NCBI GenBank assembly: GCA_024274855.1
Contig: JAJSAJ010000828.1
Location: 1 to 10,935 of the forward strand
Source: Planctomycetota bacterium
GTDB lineage: Bacteria; Planctomycetota; Planctomycetia; Pirellulales; Pirellulaceae
Direction: 5' to 3'
Length of the DNA: 10,935 nt
Shown: piece by piece, positions 1 through 7,263 of the stretch
Layout: each line of letters begins with the position of its first letter
Position numbering within the stretch: position 1 is the first letter of the stretch
Program-made: the position numbers and the translations under genes
The notes under the pieces: generated by a model
Databases searched by the model: none
Told to the model about the DNA's origin: nothing
The model's input: only the letters and a program-made list of their open reading frames with translations

Positions 1-593
1 GGCATGTTCATCCATTGGGGACCAATCAGTTTGAAAGGAACCGAAATCGGATGGTCGCGAGGACGCGAAGTCCCGGTCAACGAATACGACCACCTATATC
101 TGAAGTTCAATCCGACGAAGTTCGACGCGGATGATTGGGTTTCGATTGCCACAGCGGCCGGCATGCGATACCTGGTGATCACTTCGAAGCACCATGATGG
201 ATTCTGCATTTGGGACTCTGAATTCACCGACTATGACATCATGGCGACGGCATCTATGCCACGCGTGGCGGCCCATTCAAGCCGAGTCGTTGGGGGGCCT
301 CGACCTGCAAGGATAACTCGATCACGCTGTTTATCATGAACTGGCCCTCCGAGGGCCCACTGTTGCTGCCGCAGATCGATCAGAAGATCGTGTCGGCCAC
401 GCCATTGTCCGGAAAAGCGGCCGTTGTGCAGCAAACTGACAGAGGAATTGAAGTCCAAGTGGACCCGCCGGACCGCAACGACATTGCCACCGTCATTCGG
501 CTGACCGTCAGCGGAAAGGCCTTCGATATTCCCCCGGCACAAGTCGTCAGCACCGATGGTTCGGTATCGACAAACAAACGGGCCACAAAATGA
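1..593 (+). pseudogene. alpha-L-fucosidase (GH29), internally deleted and frameshifted, 5' end outside window
   Basis: This is the remains of a glycoside hydrolase family 29 alpha-L-fucosidase, an exported enzyme that removes fucose from glycans. Seen: bases 1-249 read GMFIHWGPISLKG, the NPTKFDADDWV segment, SKHHDGF and TDYDIMAT, all in GH29 order near the start of the catalytic barrel. From about base 246 the homology continues in another frame (DGIYATRGGPFKP, WGAST, then LFIMNWP), which is the C-terminal part of the same family, ending at TGA 591-593. Roughly the middle half of a usual 450-600 residue enzyme is missing, including the region that carries the nucleophilic aspartate and the acid/base residue. 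The reading frame shifts at the junction, so the N-terminal frame ends at 339 after nonsense residues. The true start lies left of the window, because MFIHWG is internal in the family. Family assignment is secure; whether the deletion is real or an assembly error is not known. Confidence 0.88.
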
Positions 594-743
594 GCCCTGG
601 TCCTCTGGTTGCAAACAGATAACCGAACGATGGCCTTTCAGGCCGTCGGTCGAAGATGCCACAGCCGGCAAAGTTCGCCTGTCAGATTGCATACCCTGCA
701 AATGTCCTGAATTTGCCGCGGCATGCCATGCACAAAGAGCAAA

Positions 744-1316
744 TCAACTCCGCCAGCCGCTGCCCGGCCAGGGACCGGGAATCTCGGTAGGAATCAACTC
801 GGTTGCTCGGACCGTTCGAAAGACGCGAAACCCGCGTGCCAGGTAGTTTTTCAATCCTAGCGGACTATCCAGGCTACAGGTGTGCAGCCAGACTCGCGAG
901 GCGCCGAGTGCCCACGCCTGTTGAACCGATCGCGTCAGCAGGTCGCCTCCATATCCATGTCCGACAAACTGCGGGATCAGACCAAACGACCGAATCTCAA
1001 CGTGGTCGTCCGCTTGCTGTTCCATTTCGCAGAACCCGGCAGGCGTCTCATTCACGTATCCGATCCACGTATGCAGCTGCTCACGATCCAGGTAGGCAAG
1101 CCATCGCTCGTACGTCCAGGATAGTCGGTCGATCCAATACCAGGCCCCACCAACCGCAGTGTAAAGAAACCGATTCAGTTCGGGACACGCATTCTCCGCC
1201 TCGCGAAACACGAGATCCGTACATAGCGAGGCGCACAAATCATCGGCGGCAAGCATCTCCAAATGAGTTGTGACAACGTCAACCGATTTCGTGAACGGGG
1301 ATGTCGTGTCAACCAT
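744..1316 (-). CDS. GNAT family N-acetyltransferase
   Basis: Predicted cytosolic acetyl-CoA-dependent N-acetyltransferase of 190 residues; the acceptor is unknown. Seen: the acetyl-CoA pyrophosphate-binding motif A near residues 112-126, with Q116-F-V-G-H-G-Y-G123 matching the family pattern Q/R-x-x-G-x-G/A, preceded by the beta-strand EIRSFGLIP. A C-terminal block (WLHTCSLDSPLGLKNYLARGF, about 143-163) matches the usual motif B, in which a Tyr sits before an RGF end. The ATG at 1316 is chosen over an upstream in-frame TTG at 1346 because AGGAAAGG lies about 10 bases before it. The start is divergent from the thioesterase gene, with a 209-bp gap that should hold both promoters. The 3' end converges on the fucosidase pseudogene. 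No frame damage is visible. GNAT assignment is firm; a finer function cannot be read. Confidence 0.85.
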   Translation of the reverse strand: MVDTTSPFTKSVDVVTTHLEMLAADDLCASLCTDLVFREAENACPELNRFLYTAVGGAWYWIDRLSWTYERWLAYLDREQLHTWIGYVNETPAGFCEMEQQADDHVEIRSFGLIPQFVGHGYGGDLLTRSVQQAWALGASRVWLHTCSLDSPLGLKNYLARGFRVFRTVRATELIPTEIPGPWPGSGWRS

Positions 1317-1525
1317 GAATTCAGTATCCTTTCCTACTAAGCTCAATGTTCGTTAGTGCCTGTATAGGGAAAAGTTTGGTGCATTAGAGTCAAGTTTAGC
1401 GCCCAACGGGAACGGGCCAACGCGAATCGAGCGGTAGTTCGATGCTGGTTGGCGGCCATAGGATACGTACACGCTGCTTAGGTTGCAGCATAACACGCAC
1501 AACCGTCTTTCGAGGACCCGTGTTC

Positions 1526-1918
1526 GTGAAAGTCAAAGTCTATTACGCCGATACGGATGCCGGAGGCGTCGTCTACTACGGAAACTACCTTCGCTGGCTG
1601 GAAATGGGCCGATTCGAGTTATTGGAAAATCACGGCATGTCGGTCGAGCAACTGGATCAAGCGGGAATCCTGTTCGCAGTTGCCCACTTGGAGATCGACT
1701 ATCACGTCTCGGCCCGCCTGGGAGATACGGTCGAACTTCAGTGCGAAGTGCAGCGAGTACGACGTGTGCGATTCACCGTCAATCAACGCGTGCTCCGCAC
1801 ATCGGACAACGAGCTACTGGTTTCAGCCAAGGTCATGCTCGCTTGCGTCAACCGGCAGGGCAAGCTGATCGCATTGCCCGATGACGTCGCCGACACGCTA
1901 CGAAACGCCATCCCGTAA
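1526..1918 (+). CDS. acyl-CoA thioesterase, YbgC/FadM (4-hydroxybenzoyl-CoA thioesterase) family
   Basis: Small hot-dog-fold thioesterase that hydrolyses acyl-CoA esters in the cytosol. YbgC relatives accompany the Tol-Pal system in proteobacteria, but no tol genes are seen here. Seen: YYADTDAGGVVYYGNYLRWL at residues 6-25, the family signature, with D11 at the position of the catalytic Asp18 of E. coli YbgC; then HLEIDYHVSARLGD and a typical second half, giving 130 residues, close to the usual 130-140. I choose GTG at 1526 because GAGGA (1512-1516) sits 9 bases upstream and the protein then starts right at the first strand. The longer ATG reading from 1442 adds 28 residues with no family resemblance and no ribosome site. 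A GTG at 1520 is too close to GAGGA. The gene is monocistronic and ends before a hairpin at 1958-1987. Confidence 0.88.
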   Translation: MKVKVYYADTDAGGVVYYGNYLRWLEMGRFELLENHGMSVEQLDQAGILFAVAHLEIDYHVSARLGDTVELQCEVQRVRRVRFTVNQRVLRTSDNELLVSAKVMLACVNRQGKLIALPDDVADTLRNAIP

Positions 1919-1957
1919 TGGCGGCCAACCGGTCTGCACCGGAATGAAAACGAGAAC

Positions 1958-1987
1958 AGCAACGTCGAGAAGGAAGGTCCCGTTGCT
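1958..1987. terminator. possible bidirectional terminator hairpin
   Basis: AGCAACG (1958-1964) and CGTTGCT (1981-1987) form a perfect 7-bp stem around a 16-base loop, followed on the + strand by the pyrimidine-rich TTGGCTTTCCTTTCC. On the - strand the stem is followed by GTTCTCGTTTTC. It lies between two convergent genes, the thioesterase and the PQQ-propeller pseudogene, which is where a shared terminator is expected. The T-tracts are imperfect and the loop is large, so termination is inferred. Confidence 0.4.
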
Positions 1988-2024
1988 TTGGCTTTCCTTT
2001 CCGCGTTTGCACCCGTTCACGCTT

Positions 2025-2733
2025 TCACTCTCCGATTCCGAGCACCTGTCCATTGGTCAACGTCAGGATCACGCTGCCGTTTCGGTCAACGGCCATTCCC
2101 CAGGGAACAGGGGTTGCCGGGAGCCCACGCGACCAGATCAGCTGACCGGTCGCGATGTCCAACGCGACAACTTGCTTCGACTCGGCAACGATCACGGCAT
2201 TTCGAGTCACGGCCAATGCGAGACCGGCGGACCGCTTGACAGCCCAAATCGGTTTTTCCTTGACCTTGAACGTTCCCCACGCCTGTGTGATGTGTCGTGG
2301 CACCTTCTCGTCCGTCACACATCGGTTTAGCTCGTCTCGGTCGAGCGTAGGATAAGCGACAACAAATTGGCCGTCTAACCAGACGATGTCTCGGTCACCG
2401 GAAGACGTGTGCAGGATCCTCTTCGTCACGTCCGTCGCAAATCGTCGGCGGTAATCGAACTTCTCCGCCGGTGTACATCTTCCAGCGTCGCTCGCCAGTG
2501 GCCGTATCCAGAGCACGAACAGCCCCATCGTCACCAGCGATAAACACCAAGTCACCCGCGGCAACCGGAGCGGTCGGCCGGACCAAACCCGGGCCGACCA
2601 ACTTGGTCGACCAGAGAACGTGCGTTTCGCGCGCGACCACCGCTTGCGGGGCTGCTTGTGCCAACGGCCAGCCGATCAAACTGAGTCCAACCGACACCAA
2701 CAACCATCTCACCGCTCGTCGTTCGGCATTCAT
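2025..2733 (-). pseudogene. secreted PQQ-like beta-propeller repeat protein, internally deleted and frameshifted
   Basis: Remains of an exported beta-propeller protein of the PQQ-binding-like/BamB-like repeat type. Seen: ATG at 2733 has AGAGG 7 bases upstream, followed by a signal peptide (MNAERRAVRW, then LLVSVGLSLIGWPLAQA). One blade follows, LVFIAGDDGAVRALDTATGE then RRWKMYTGGEVRLPPTICDG, after which this frame runs out with a stop before base 2390. Homologous-looking sequence resumes in another frame (HTSSGDRDIVWLDGQFVVAY, later VVALDIATGQLIWSRG and a final NGSVILTLTNGQVLGIGE) and ends at TGA 2025-2027. Only about 230 coding residues remain, enough for two or three blades, whereas closed propellers of this class need six to eight. 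The break lies at about 2424-2438. The natural reading is an internal out-of-frame deletion, not a simple one-base shift, because the join goes from an early blade straight to the closing part. Ligand and role are unknown. Confidence 0.75.
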
Positions 2734-3086
2734 CGATACACCTCTTTGCATGGTGGGTATTGAAATAGCTGATTCCAAGAGAGGATTGGAACTTCGAGCC
2801 ACAACTAAGGGGCGTCTGGTGCAGCCCCCGTTTTACCACAATCCCGAAAGAAAAACCCGACAGGAGGAAGATTCCTCCCGCCACTCAAGAAAGCTGGTAT
2901 TTCCGGGCCATTGTGTGTATAAAGAAGGCTAATGTCGTTTATCTATCCCCTGCCTCGCATTCGTTCGCCGAGACACTGAGCCTTCCTTTGTACTCACCCC
3001 TGACACGCGCCACACCGATTCTGAAACACGGCAGACGACTCTGAGCTTGCCGTTCTTGTTCATTGTGCAAAGAGGATTTTGCCACC
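2734..3086. other. divergent intergenic region
   Basis: This 353-bp gap separates the divergent starts of the PQQ-propeller pseudogene and the HzsA-related gene and should contain both promoters. The only clear structure is the inverted repeat at 2863-2878. A TATAAA-like box lies at about 2918-2923, too weak to call as a promoter. The open frames seen here are short, lack recognisable motifs and overlap in both directions, so I call no gene. Confidence 0.5.
2863..2878. repeat. perfect inverted repeat in the divergent promoter region
   Basis: GGAGGAA and TTCCTCC form a 7-bp perfect palindrome with a 2-base centre. A two-base loop favours a protein-binding dyad over an RNA hairpin. On the - strand the dyad is followed after a few bases by GGGTTTTTC, so a weak terminator is the alternative. 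Its place between two divergent starts makes an operator conceivable, but no matching regulator is in the window. Confidence 0.35.
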
Positions 3087-5549
3087 ATGAAGACAACGAT
3101 GAGATTCGTCGGGAAAGCCGCAGCGCACGCCCTCTTGGGGGCTCTGGTCGCCACATCCATAACCACCATGGTCGTTATCGAGCAGGCCAGCGCGTATCAG
3201 CCCGGCAAACTGCTCTCGAAAATGCTCGACGGCCCGCTCGCCGAGGTTCAGGACATCCTATTCACAGCCCGGGTTGCGGGACGGGATCACTGGTATGTCA
3301 ATTTCGGATACTACAGCTGCGACTATGGCGATGGACCGAAACGAGCGTTTGGCATGTACCCGGACGGCGTGTCGCTGCGAGGTTATGGCGAAGGCTGCCG
3401 CCTGTGCCGAATGAATCTGCGCTCGGGAAAACTGACCCTGTTGATCGACGATCCGAAAGGTGGCGTACGCGACCCTCAACTGCACTATTCGGGAAAGAAA
3501 GCGCTCTTCTCCTACCGGAAAGGGGAATCAGCCACGTTCCATCTCTACGAAATCAATATCGACGGGTCGAACTTGAAGCAACTGACCTTCGGACCGGACG
3601 ATGATATCGAACCGACCTACCTGCCGGACGGCGGGATCATGTTCTGCTCGAGTCGTTCGCATCGGTTTGTGAACTGCTGGTTCAGCCGAGTGGCAAACCT
3701 TTATCGCTGCGAGTCGGACGGAAGTCAGATTCGCATGATCTCCAGCAATAATGATCACGACAACACGCCGTGGGTCCTGCCGGACGGTCGAGTTCTGTAC
3801 ATGCGATGGGAATATGTGGACCGGAGTCAAGTCCATTTCCACCACCTGTGGGTATGCAACCCGGACGGTACATCCCAAATGATCTGGTACGGCAACGAAT
3901 TCGGAGGCATCGCGATGTTGGATGCCAAACCGATTCCTGGAACGGACAAGGTCGTAGCCTCGTTTTCGCCCGGGCATGGTAGGCCCGAGCATATGGGGTA
4001 CGTGACGATCGTTGACCCAAACGGAGGTCCCGACATCCGAAATGTCACGCGCCGCGTCAGCAAGAAGAACATAATGTACCGTGACCCGTACCCGGTGGAC
4101 GAGCACTGTTTTCTGGTGGCGAATTCGCAAGGTATCCTGGTGATGGACGAACATGGCGAAACGGAGTTGATCTATCAATTGCCGCCAAAGGATCGACACA
4201 TGCAATGCCACGCTCCGCGCCCGATTCGATCGCGGCCTCGAGAACCGATCGTACGGCAAAAAGTCGACCTGTCACGCGAGACGGGTCAACTGGTACTAGC
4301 CAACATCTATCAAGGCCGCAATATGGAAGGCGTCAAGCGTGGCGAGATCAAGAAGATGCTGGTCCTTCAACAACTTCCCGAACCAGTCCACTTCTCGGGC
4401 GGCATGCTTCCAATCTCAATCGGTGGCACGTTCACCATGGCGGAGATCCTGGGAACCGTACCGGTCGAACCGGACGGATCTGCTTACTTCGAAGTGCCGG
4501 CACTGCGCTCGTTGTTCCTGGTCGCTCTGGACGAAGACGATCTTTCGGTTAAGCGGATGCAAAGCTTTGTAACGGTGCAGCCTGGCGAAAAGCTCAGCTG
4601 TGTCGGATGCCATGAACAACGCTCGCAAACGGCACCGGCCAATCACAGTCTCCTGGCGTTGAAACGCCGCCCCCGTAAGATAACACCGATCGATGACATC
4701 CCCGATGTATTCGATTTTCCACGTGACATCCAACCCATCCTCGATCGCCACTGTGTCGAATGCCACAACCCGGACCGGCGCGACGGAGGAGTCGATCTGT
4801 GCGGTGATCACTCTCCGATGTACAGCAACAGCTATCAGACGATCACTGCGAGACACCTTGTTTCGGACGGTCGCAATCAGCCGTACGGCAATCGCGAGCC
4901 ACGGACCATTGGTAGTTCAGCTAGTCGACTGATGAGACTGATCGACGGCAGCCATCACGACGTGCAAGTCAGCGCGACGGAAAAGAAGTTCATCCGCCTG
5001 TGGATCGACTCGAGTGCAACGTATCCGGGAACCTACGCGGCGCTCGGGTCCGGCATGTATCCACCCAATTTGCCGTGGCAGATGCTCGTCGACCGATGTG
5101 CAACATGCCATGGTAACAAGCCAAACAAAGGACATCGCGGGCGAACGCTGCCACCGCAGGTTCTTCAGTCATGCTGTAATTTAACGCGACCTGAAAAATC
5201 CTTGATCCTGCAGGCACCGTTGGCCAAGTCAGCCGGCGGATTGCAGTTATGTCACAACGTGTCGTTCAAATCGAAATCCGATCCTGGATATCAGGCCACG
5301 CTGAAGGCGATCCGAGTGGCCGCGGCCGAGTTGCAAGCCGAAAAACGGTTCGATATGCCGGGCTTCCGTCCGAAGAAGTTCTATATCCGTGAAATGCAAC
5401 GGTTCGGGATCCTGCCTAAGACGCTCGGCCCAAACGATCCCGTCGATCCCTACCTGACTGATCGCGCCTACTGGAAATCGTTCTGGCACAAGCCGGTCGC
5501 ACCCCAGCCTCGGACGGCCAGCCACGAGCGTCTTCGCCAGGCTCGGTAG
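3087..5549 (+). CDS. HzsA-related exported beta-propeller/multihaem cytochrome c protein
   Basis: Predicted 820-residue exported redox protein related to the alpha subunit of hydrazine synthase; its substrate is unknown. Seen: ATG at 3087 with AGAGGA 10 bases upstream, chosen over an in-frame TTG at 3063. An N-terminal signal peptide runs to about residue 36 (MKTTMRFVGKAAAHALLGAL, ending near QASAYQ). A TolB-like propeller follows at about 95-400, with recurring blade motifs such as SGKKALFSYRKG, DDIEPTYLPDGGIMFCSSR and TPWVLPDGRVLYMRWEY. Next comes a middle region with a haem c motif C505-VGC-H509, then a C-terminal cytochrome c region with C556-VEC-H560 and C671-ATC-H675. A C104-RLC107 pair lacks the following His. 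Known: anammox HzsA has the order propeller, middle haem domain, C-terminal haem domain, similar length and two haems. The extra CxxCH is a difference. No HzsB or HzsC gene is near, so hydrazine synthesis should not be assumed. Family is confident, function open. Confidence 0.85.
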   Translation: MKTTMRFVGKAAAHALLGALVATSITTMVVIEQASAYQPGKLLSKMLDGPLAEVQDILFTARVAGRDHWYVNFGYYSCDYGDGPKRAFGMYPDGVSLRGYGEGCRLCRMNLRSGKLTLLIDDPKGGVRDPQLHYSGKKALFSYRKGESATFHLYEINIDGSNLKQLTFGPDDDIEPTYLPDGGIMFCSSRSHRFVNCWFSRVANLYRCESDGSQIRMISSNNDHDNTPWVLPDGRVLYMRWEYVDRSQVHFHHLWVCNPDGTSQMIWYGNEFGGIAMLDAKPIPGTDKVVASFSPGHGRPEHMGYVTIVDPNGGPDIRNVTRRVSKKNIMYRDPYPVDEHCFLVANSQGILVMDEHGETELIYQLPPKDRHMQCHAPRPIRSRPREPIVRQKVDLSRETGQLVLANIYQGRNMEGVKRGEIKKMLVLQQLPEPVHFSGGMLPISIGGTFTMAEILGTVPVEPDGSAYFEVPALRSLFLVALDEDDLSVKRMQSFVTVQPGEKLSCVGCHEQRSQTAPANHSLLALKRRPRKITPIDDIPDVFDFPRDIQPILDRHCVECHNPDRRDGGVDLCGDHSPMYSNSYQTITARHLVSDGRNQPYGNREPRTIGSSASRLMRLIDGSHHDVQVSATEKKFIRLWIDSSATYPGTYAALGSGMYPPNLPWQMLVDRCATCHGNKPNKGHRGRTLPPQVLQSCCNLTRPEKSLILQAPLAKSAGGLQLCHNVSFKSKSDPGYQATLKAIRVAAAELQAEKRFDMPGFRPKKFYIREMQRFGILPKTLGPNDPVDPYLTDRAYWKSFWHKPVAPQPRTASHERLRQAR

Positions 5550-5673
5550 GCTGCCTGGTGGCCACGAATGGAAAACATTGTCTCGGTAGAGTCGAGTTGA
5601 TTGTGAATGCGTGGAGGCGAAGGCCCAATCGCGTTAGGACCGGCGGATCATCCTTAGCGGCGAGACTGATTCA

Positions 5674-5694
5674 CCCATGGGACGAGCCCATGGG
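5674..5694. terminator. GC-rich hairpin in the convergent intergenic region, possible terminator
   Basis: Two copies of CCCATGGG (5674-5681 and 5687-5694) are separated by ACGAG. Each copy is self-complementary, and together they form an 8-bp stem with a 5-base loop. It lies in the 301-bp gap (5550-5850) between the convergent HzsA-related and channel genes, the expected place for a shared terminator. No T-run follows on either strand, so intrinsic termination is unproven. I see no gene or other clear element in the rest of the gap. Confidence 0.35.
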
Positions 5695-5850
5695 GGTCCG
5701 TACGCGGAACAGTGCGACAGTTATTGATTGGCGAATCCGTAACGTCTTGCTGCGTGGAATGTGTCCGTTGCGAACAATCTTGTCCGACAACGCTCACCAT
5801 CCAGCCTTGCTGCCTCCACGGTTGCGGAGAAAACTCGCGCCCGCGACCAA

Positions 5851-7038
5851 TCACGGGACCAAGCGGTCCGGGCATTCAAAGGCGATGACGATAATCTGGT
5901 CGTCCTTCGCGAAGTTGGGCAGTTTACCAGGGTGCGGGTTGATTTGAATTCCCTCCTGGTTGATCACGCCGATCAGAATAGCCGGGTTGTCGGCCGCACG
6001 ATGCTGAAACATCGCCGCGCCCAATGCGGCAAATGGCTTGCCGACAAACGACTCGGGAACAGGCAGCAAGTAGATCTCATTCGTATCGCTCGAGACATTC
6101 AGCAGGTTGTGGTAAACAACGCTTAGCCCATGAGCCAAAGACGACTGAGCCAGCAGCATCATGGTAAAGTCGGAGGCTCCGACGATTTCATCGGCACCCG
6201 CTCGTTTCAGGTGAGCGCTGCTTGCAGGATCGATCCCTTCGACACAGATGTGTACCGGGTCCGAGTCAATACAAGCAGCACGAACAGCCATGGAAATCAA
6301 GATACTTTTGGCATCGGCCAGGTGCCCTTCAGCCGGGTCTGCCAGAATCAGAACCGAATAGGCATTCTGAACGCACGCGCGTTTGAGGACGATTTCGTTG
6401 GCCGGGTCGCCCTTGACCAGAAAGACGTCCTCGAATGCCGGATCGTCTTCCTGCTCGGGCAATTCGGCCGCATCCGCCTGCTCGCTGACAACCACAATGG
6501 ACCGTTTGTTCTTGATGATCTCCTCATGCAGCTCGCGAATGATTGGAATGGCCTTGCTGTTCCAGTTGCAGATAACGATATGGTCACTCAGATTGTATTT
6601 GGGCATTCTTCTACGGCTCCCTATGCGGCTTTCGACAAGAAACGATGCGATCATGCCGGTGAAGACGGCGACGATCCCAACGCTGATCGCCAGGACAATC
6701 GTCACAATGATCTGCCCCGCCGGCGTCTCGGGCTGCGCGCTGTCCAGTCCACTAAAGAGGTAAACGGCGATATTCCAAAAGACCTTATGCAGCGAGTCAA
6801 ACCCAGGATTCGAAGGTCCTTCTGTATAGAAAAGGGCGAGCGTCGCTGTGAGCCACAGCATCGACAGGATAGCCAACATCCGGCCGAACGAGTGACGCCA
6901 GATCCAGCGGTGGAAAAAAGAATACAGACTATTCACCAGTTTGTTGTTCACGCTCAGTCCGCTGGCGCCGCTCGGGCATTTCGGGTGCACATAATATCGT
7001 AAGCCGTTGTGATATAACGCCTCCCAAGTACGTAACAT
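5851..7038 (-). CDS. two-helix ion channel with TrkA/RCK-like regulatory domains
   Basis: Predicted inner-membrane cation channel of 395 residues with a large cytosolic regulatory part. Seen: a first membrane helix at about 54-72 (MLAILSMLWLTATLALFY), a pore-loop region at about 82-108, a second helix at about 109-135 (QIIVTIVLAISVGIVAVFTG), then a Rossmann-like TrkA-N/RCK region from about 152 (HIVICNWNSKAIPIIREL, with strands IVVVSE at 181-186 and VFLVKGDP at 205-212) and a TrkA-C-like end at about 320-388. The usual K+ filter TVGYGD is absent; the pore reads YLFSGLDSAQPETPAG. The nucleotide loop carries NWN in place of GxGxxG, as in the CASTOR/POLLUX-like branch of RCK channels. Ion selectivity therefore cannot be assigned. 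ATG 7038 has no good Shine-Dalgarno and lies inside a repeat (7029-7046). A GTG at 6951 would also leave all domains intact, so the true start is uncertain. Confidence 0.82.
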   Translation of the reverse strand: MLRTWEALYHNGLRYYVHPKCPSGASGLSVNNKLVNSLYSFFHRWIWRHSFGRMLAILSMLWLTATLALFYTEGPSNPGFDSLHKVFWNIAVYLFSGLDSAQPETPAGQIIVTIVLAISVGIVAVFTGMIASFLVESRIGSRRRMPKYNLSDHIVICNWNSKAIPIIRELHEEIIKNKRSIVVVSEQADAAELPEQEDDPAFEDVFLVKGDPANEIVLKRACVQNAYSVLILADPAEGHLADAKSILISMAVRAACIDSDPVHICVEGIDPASSAHLKRAGADEIVGASDFTMMLLAQSSLAHGLSVVYHNLLNVSSDTNEIYLLPVPESFVGKPFAALGAAMFQHRAADNPAILIGVINQEGIQINPHPGKLPNFAKDDQIIVIAFECPDRLVP

Positions 7039-7247
7039 CTTAGCCGTTCACGGCGAGAGTGCGTGGAGGGGCATTTGTCATTTGGCAGTTGGCAGAGTAT
7101 GACCCTGCTGCGCTGCCTCTCTCGATGATAAATGAGCAATGTCAAATGGCTAATGACAAATCGGACGCGTGGGAAATCGGGGAAAACTCCGGTGCTAACG
7201 CGATCGTAGACGAAAACCCGGTGAACGACTACGTAACATCTTAGCCG
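7029..7247. repeat. 18-bp direct repeats bracketing a 183-bp segment with inverted ends
   Basis: TACGTAACATCTTAGCCG occurs exactly at 7029-7046 and 7230-7247, with 183 bases between. Just inside, CGTTCAC (7046-7052) faces GTGAACG (7221-7227) as an inverted pair. The picture resembles a small non-autonomous insertion with terminal inverted repeats and a long target duplication, or a pair of REP-like units. No coding sequence is recognisable inside; a 61-codon frame at 7059-7244 has no family motif and I do not call it. The left copy contains the ATG of the channel gene. Confidence 0.6.
7073..7161. repeat. degenerate 14-bp-period repeat with an inverted copy
   Basis: Three related units, ATGATAAATG at 7125, ATGTCAAATG at 7139 and ATGACAAAT at 7153, start exactly 14 bases apart. 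A fourth copy is inverted at 7073-7081 (ATTTGTCAT), forming a perfect 9-bp inverted match to 7153-7161. The tract lies inside the 183-bp segment bounded by the 18-bp repeats, so it may be part of that small element. Function unknown. Confidence 0.5.
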
Positions 7248-7263
7248 AGCGGACAGCGTTCCA

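Noticed and set aside
1442..1525. N-terminal extension of the thioesterase from ATG 1442
   Set aside because: The 28 added residues are Arg/Cys-rich and unlike the family, and no ribosome site precedes the ATG; GTG 1526 has GAGGA at good spacing.
3528..4259. 243-codon open frame on - opposite the HzsA-related gene
   Set aside because: Antisense shadow: His/Arg/Val-rich with no domain, while the + strand shows a full propeller with repeated blade motifs.
3087..5549. Evidence for anammox hydrazine synthesis
   Set aside because: Only an alpha-subunit relative is present, with an extra haem motif, no partner subunits and no hydrazine dehydrogenase; the family is broader than anammox bacteria.
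6130..7002. 290-codon open frame on + opposite the channel gene
   Set aside because: It is the antisense shadow of the channel gene, which has clear membrane helices and RCK motifs; the + frame translation has no coherent domain.
7059..7244. 61-codon open frame on + in the repeat region
   Set aside because: Its codons cover the phased repeats and the direct-repeat end, it has no recognisable motif or ribosome site, and it looks like a by-product of the repeats.
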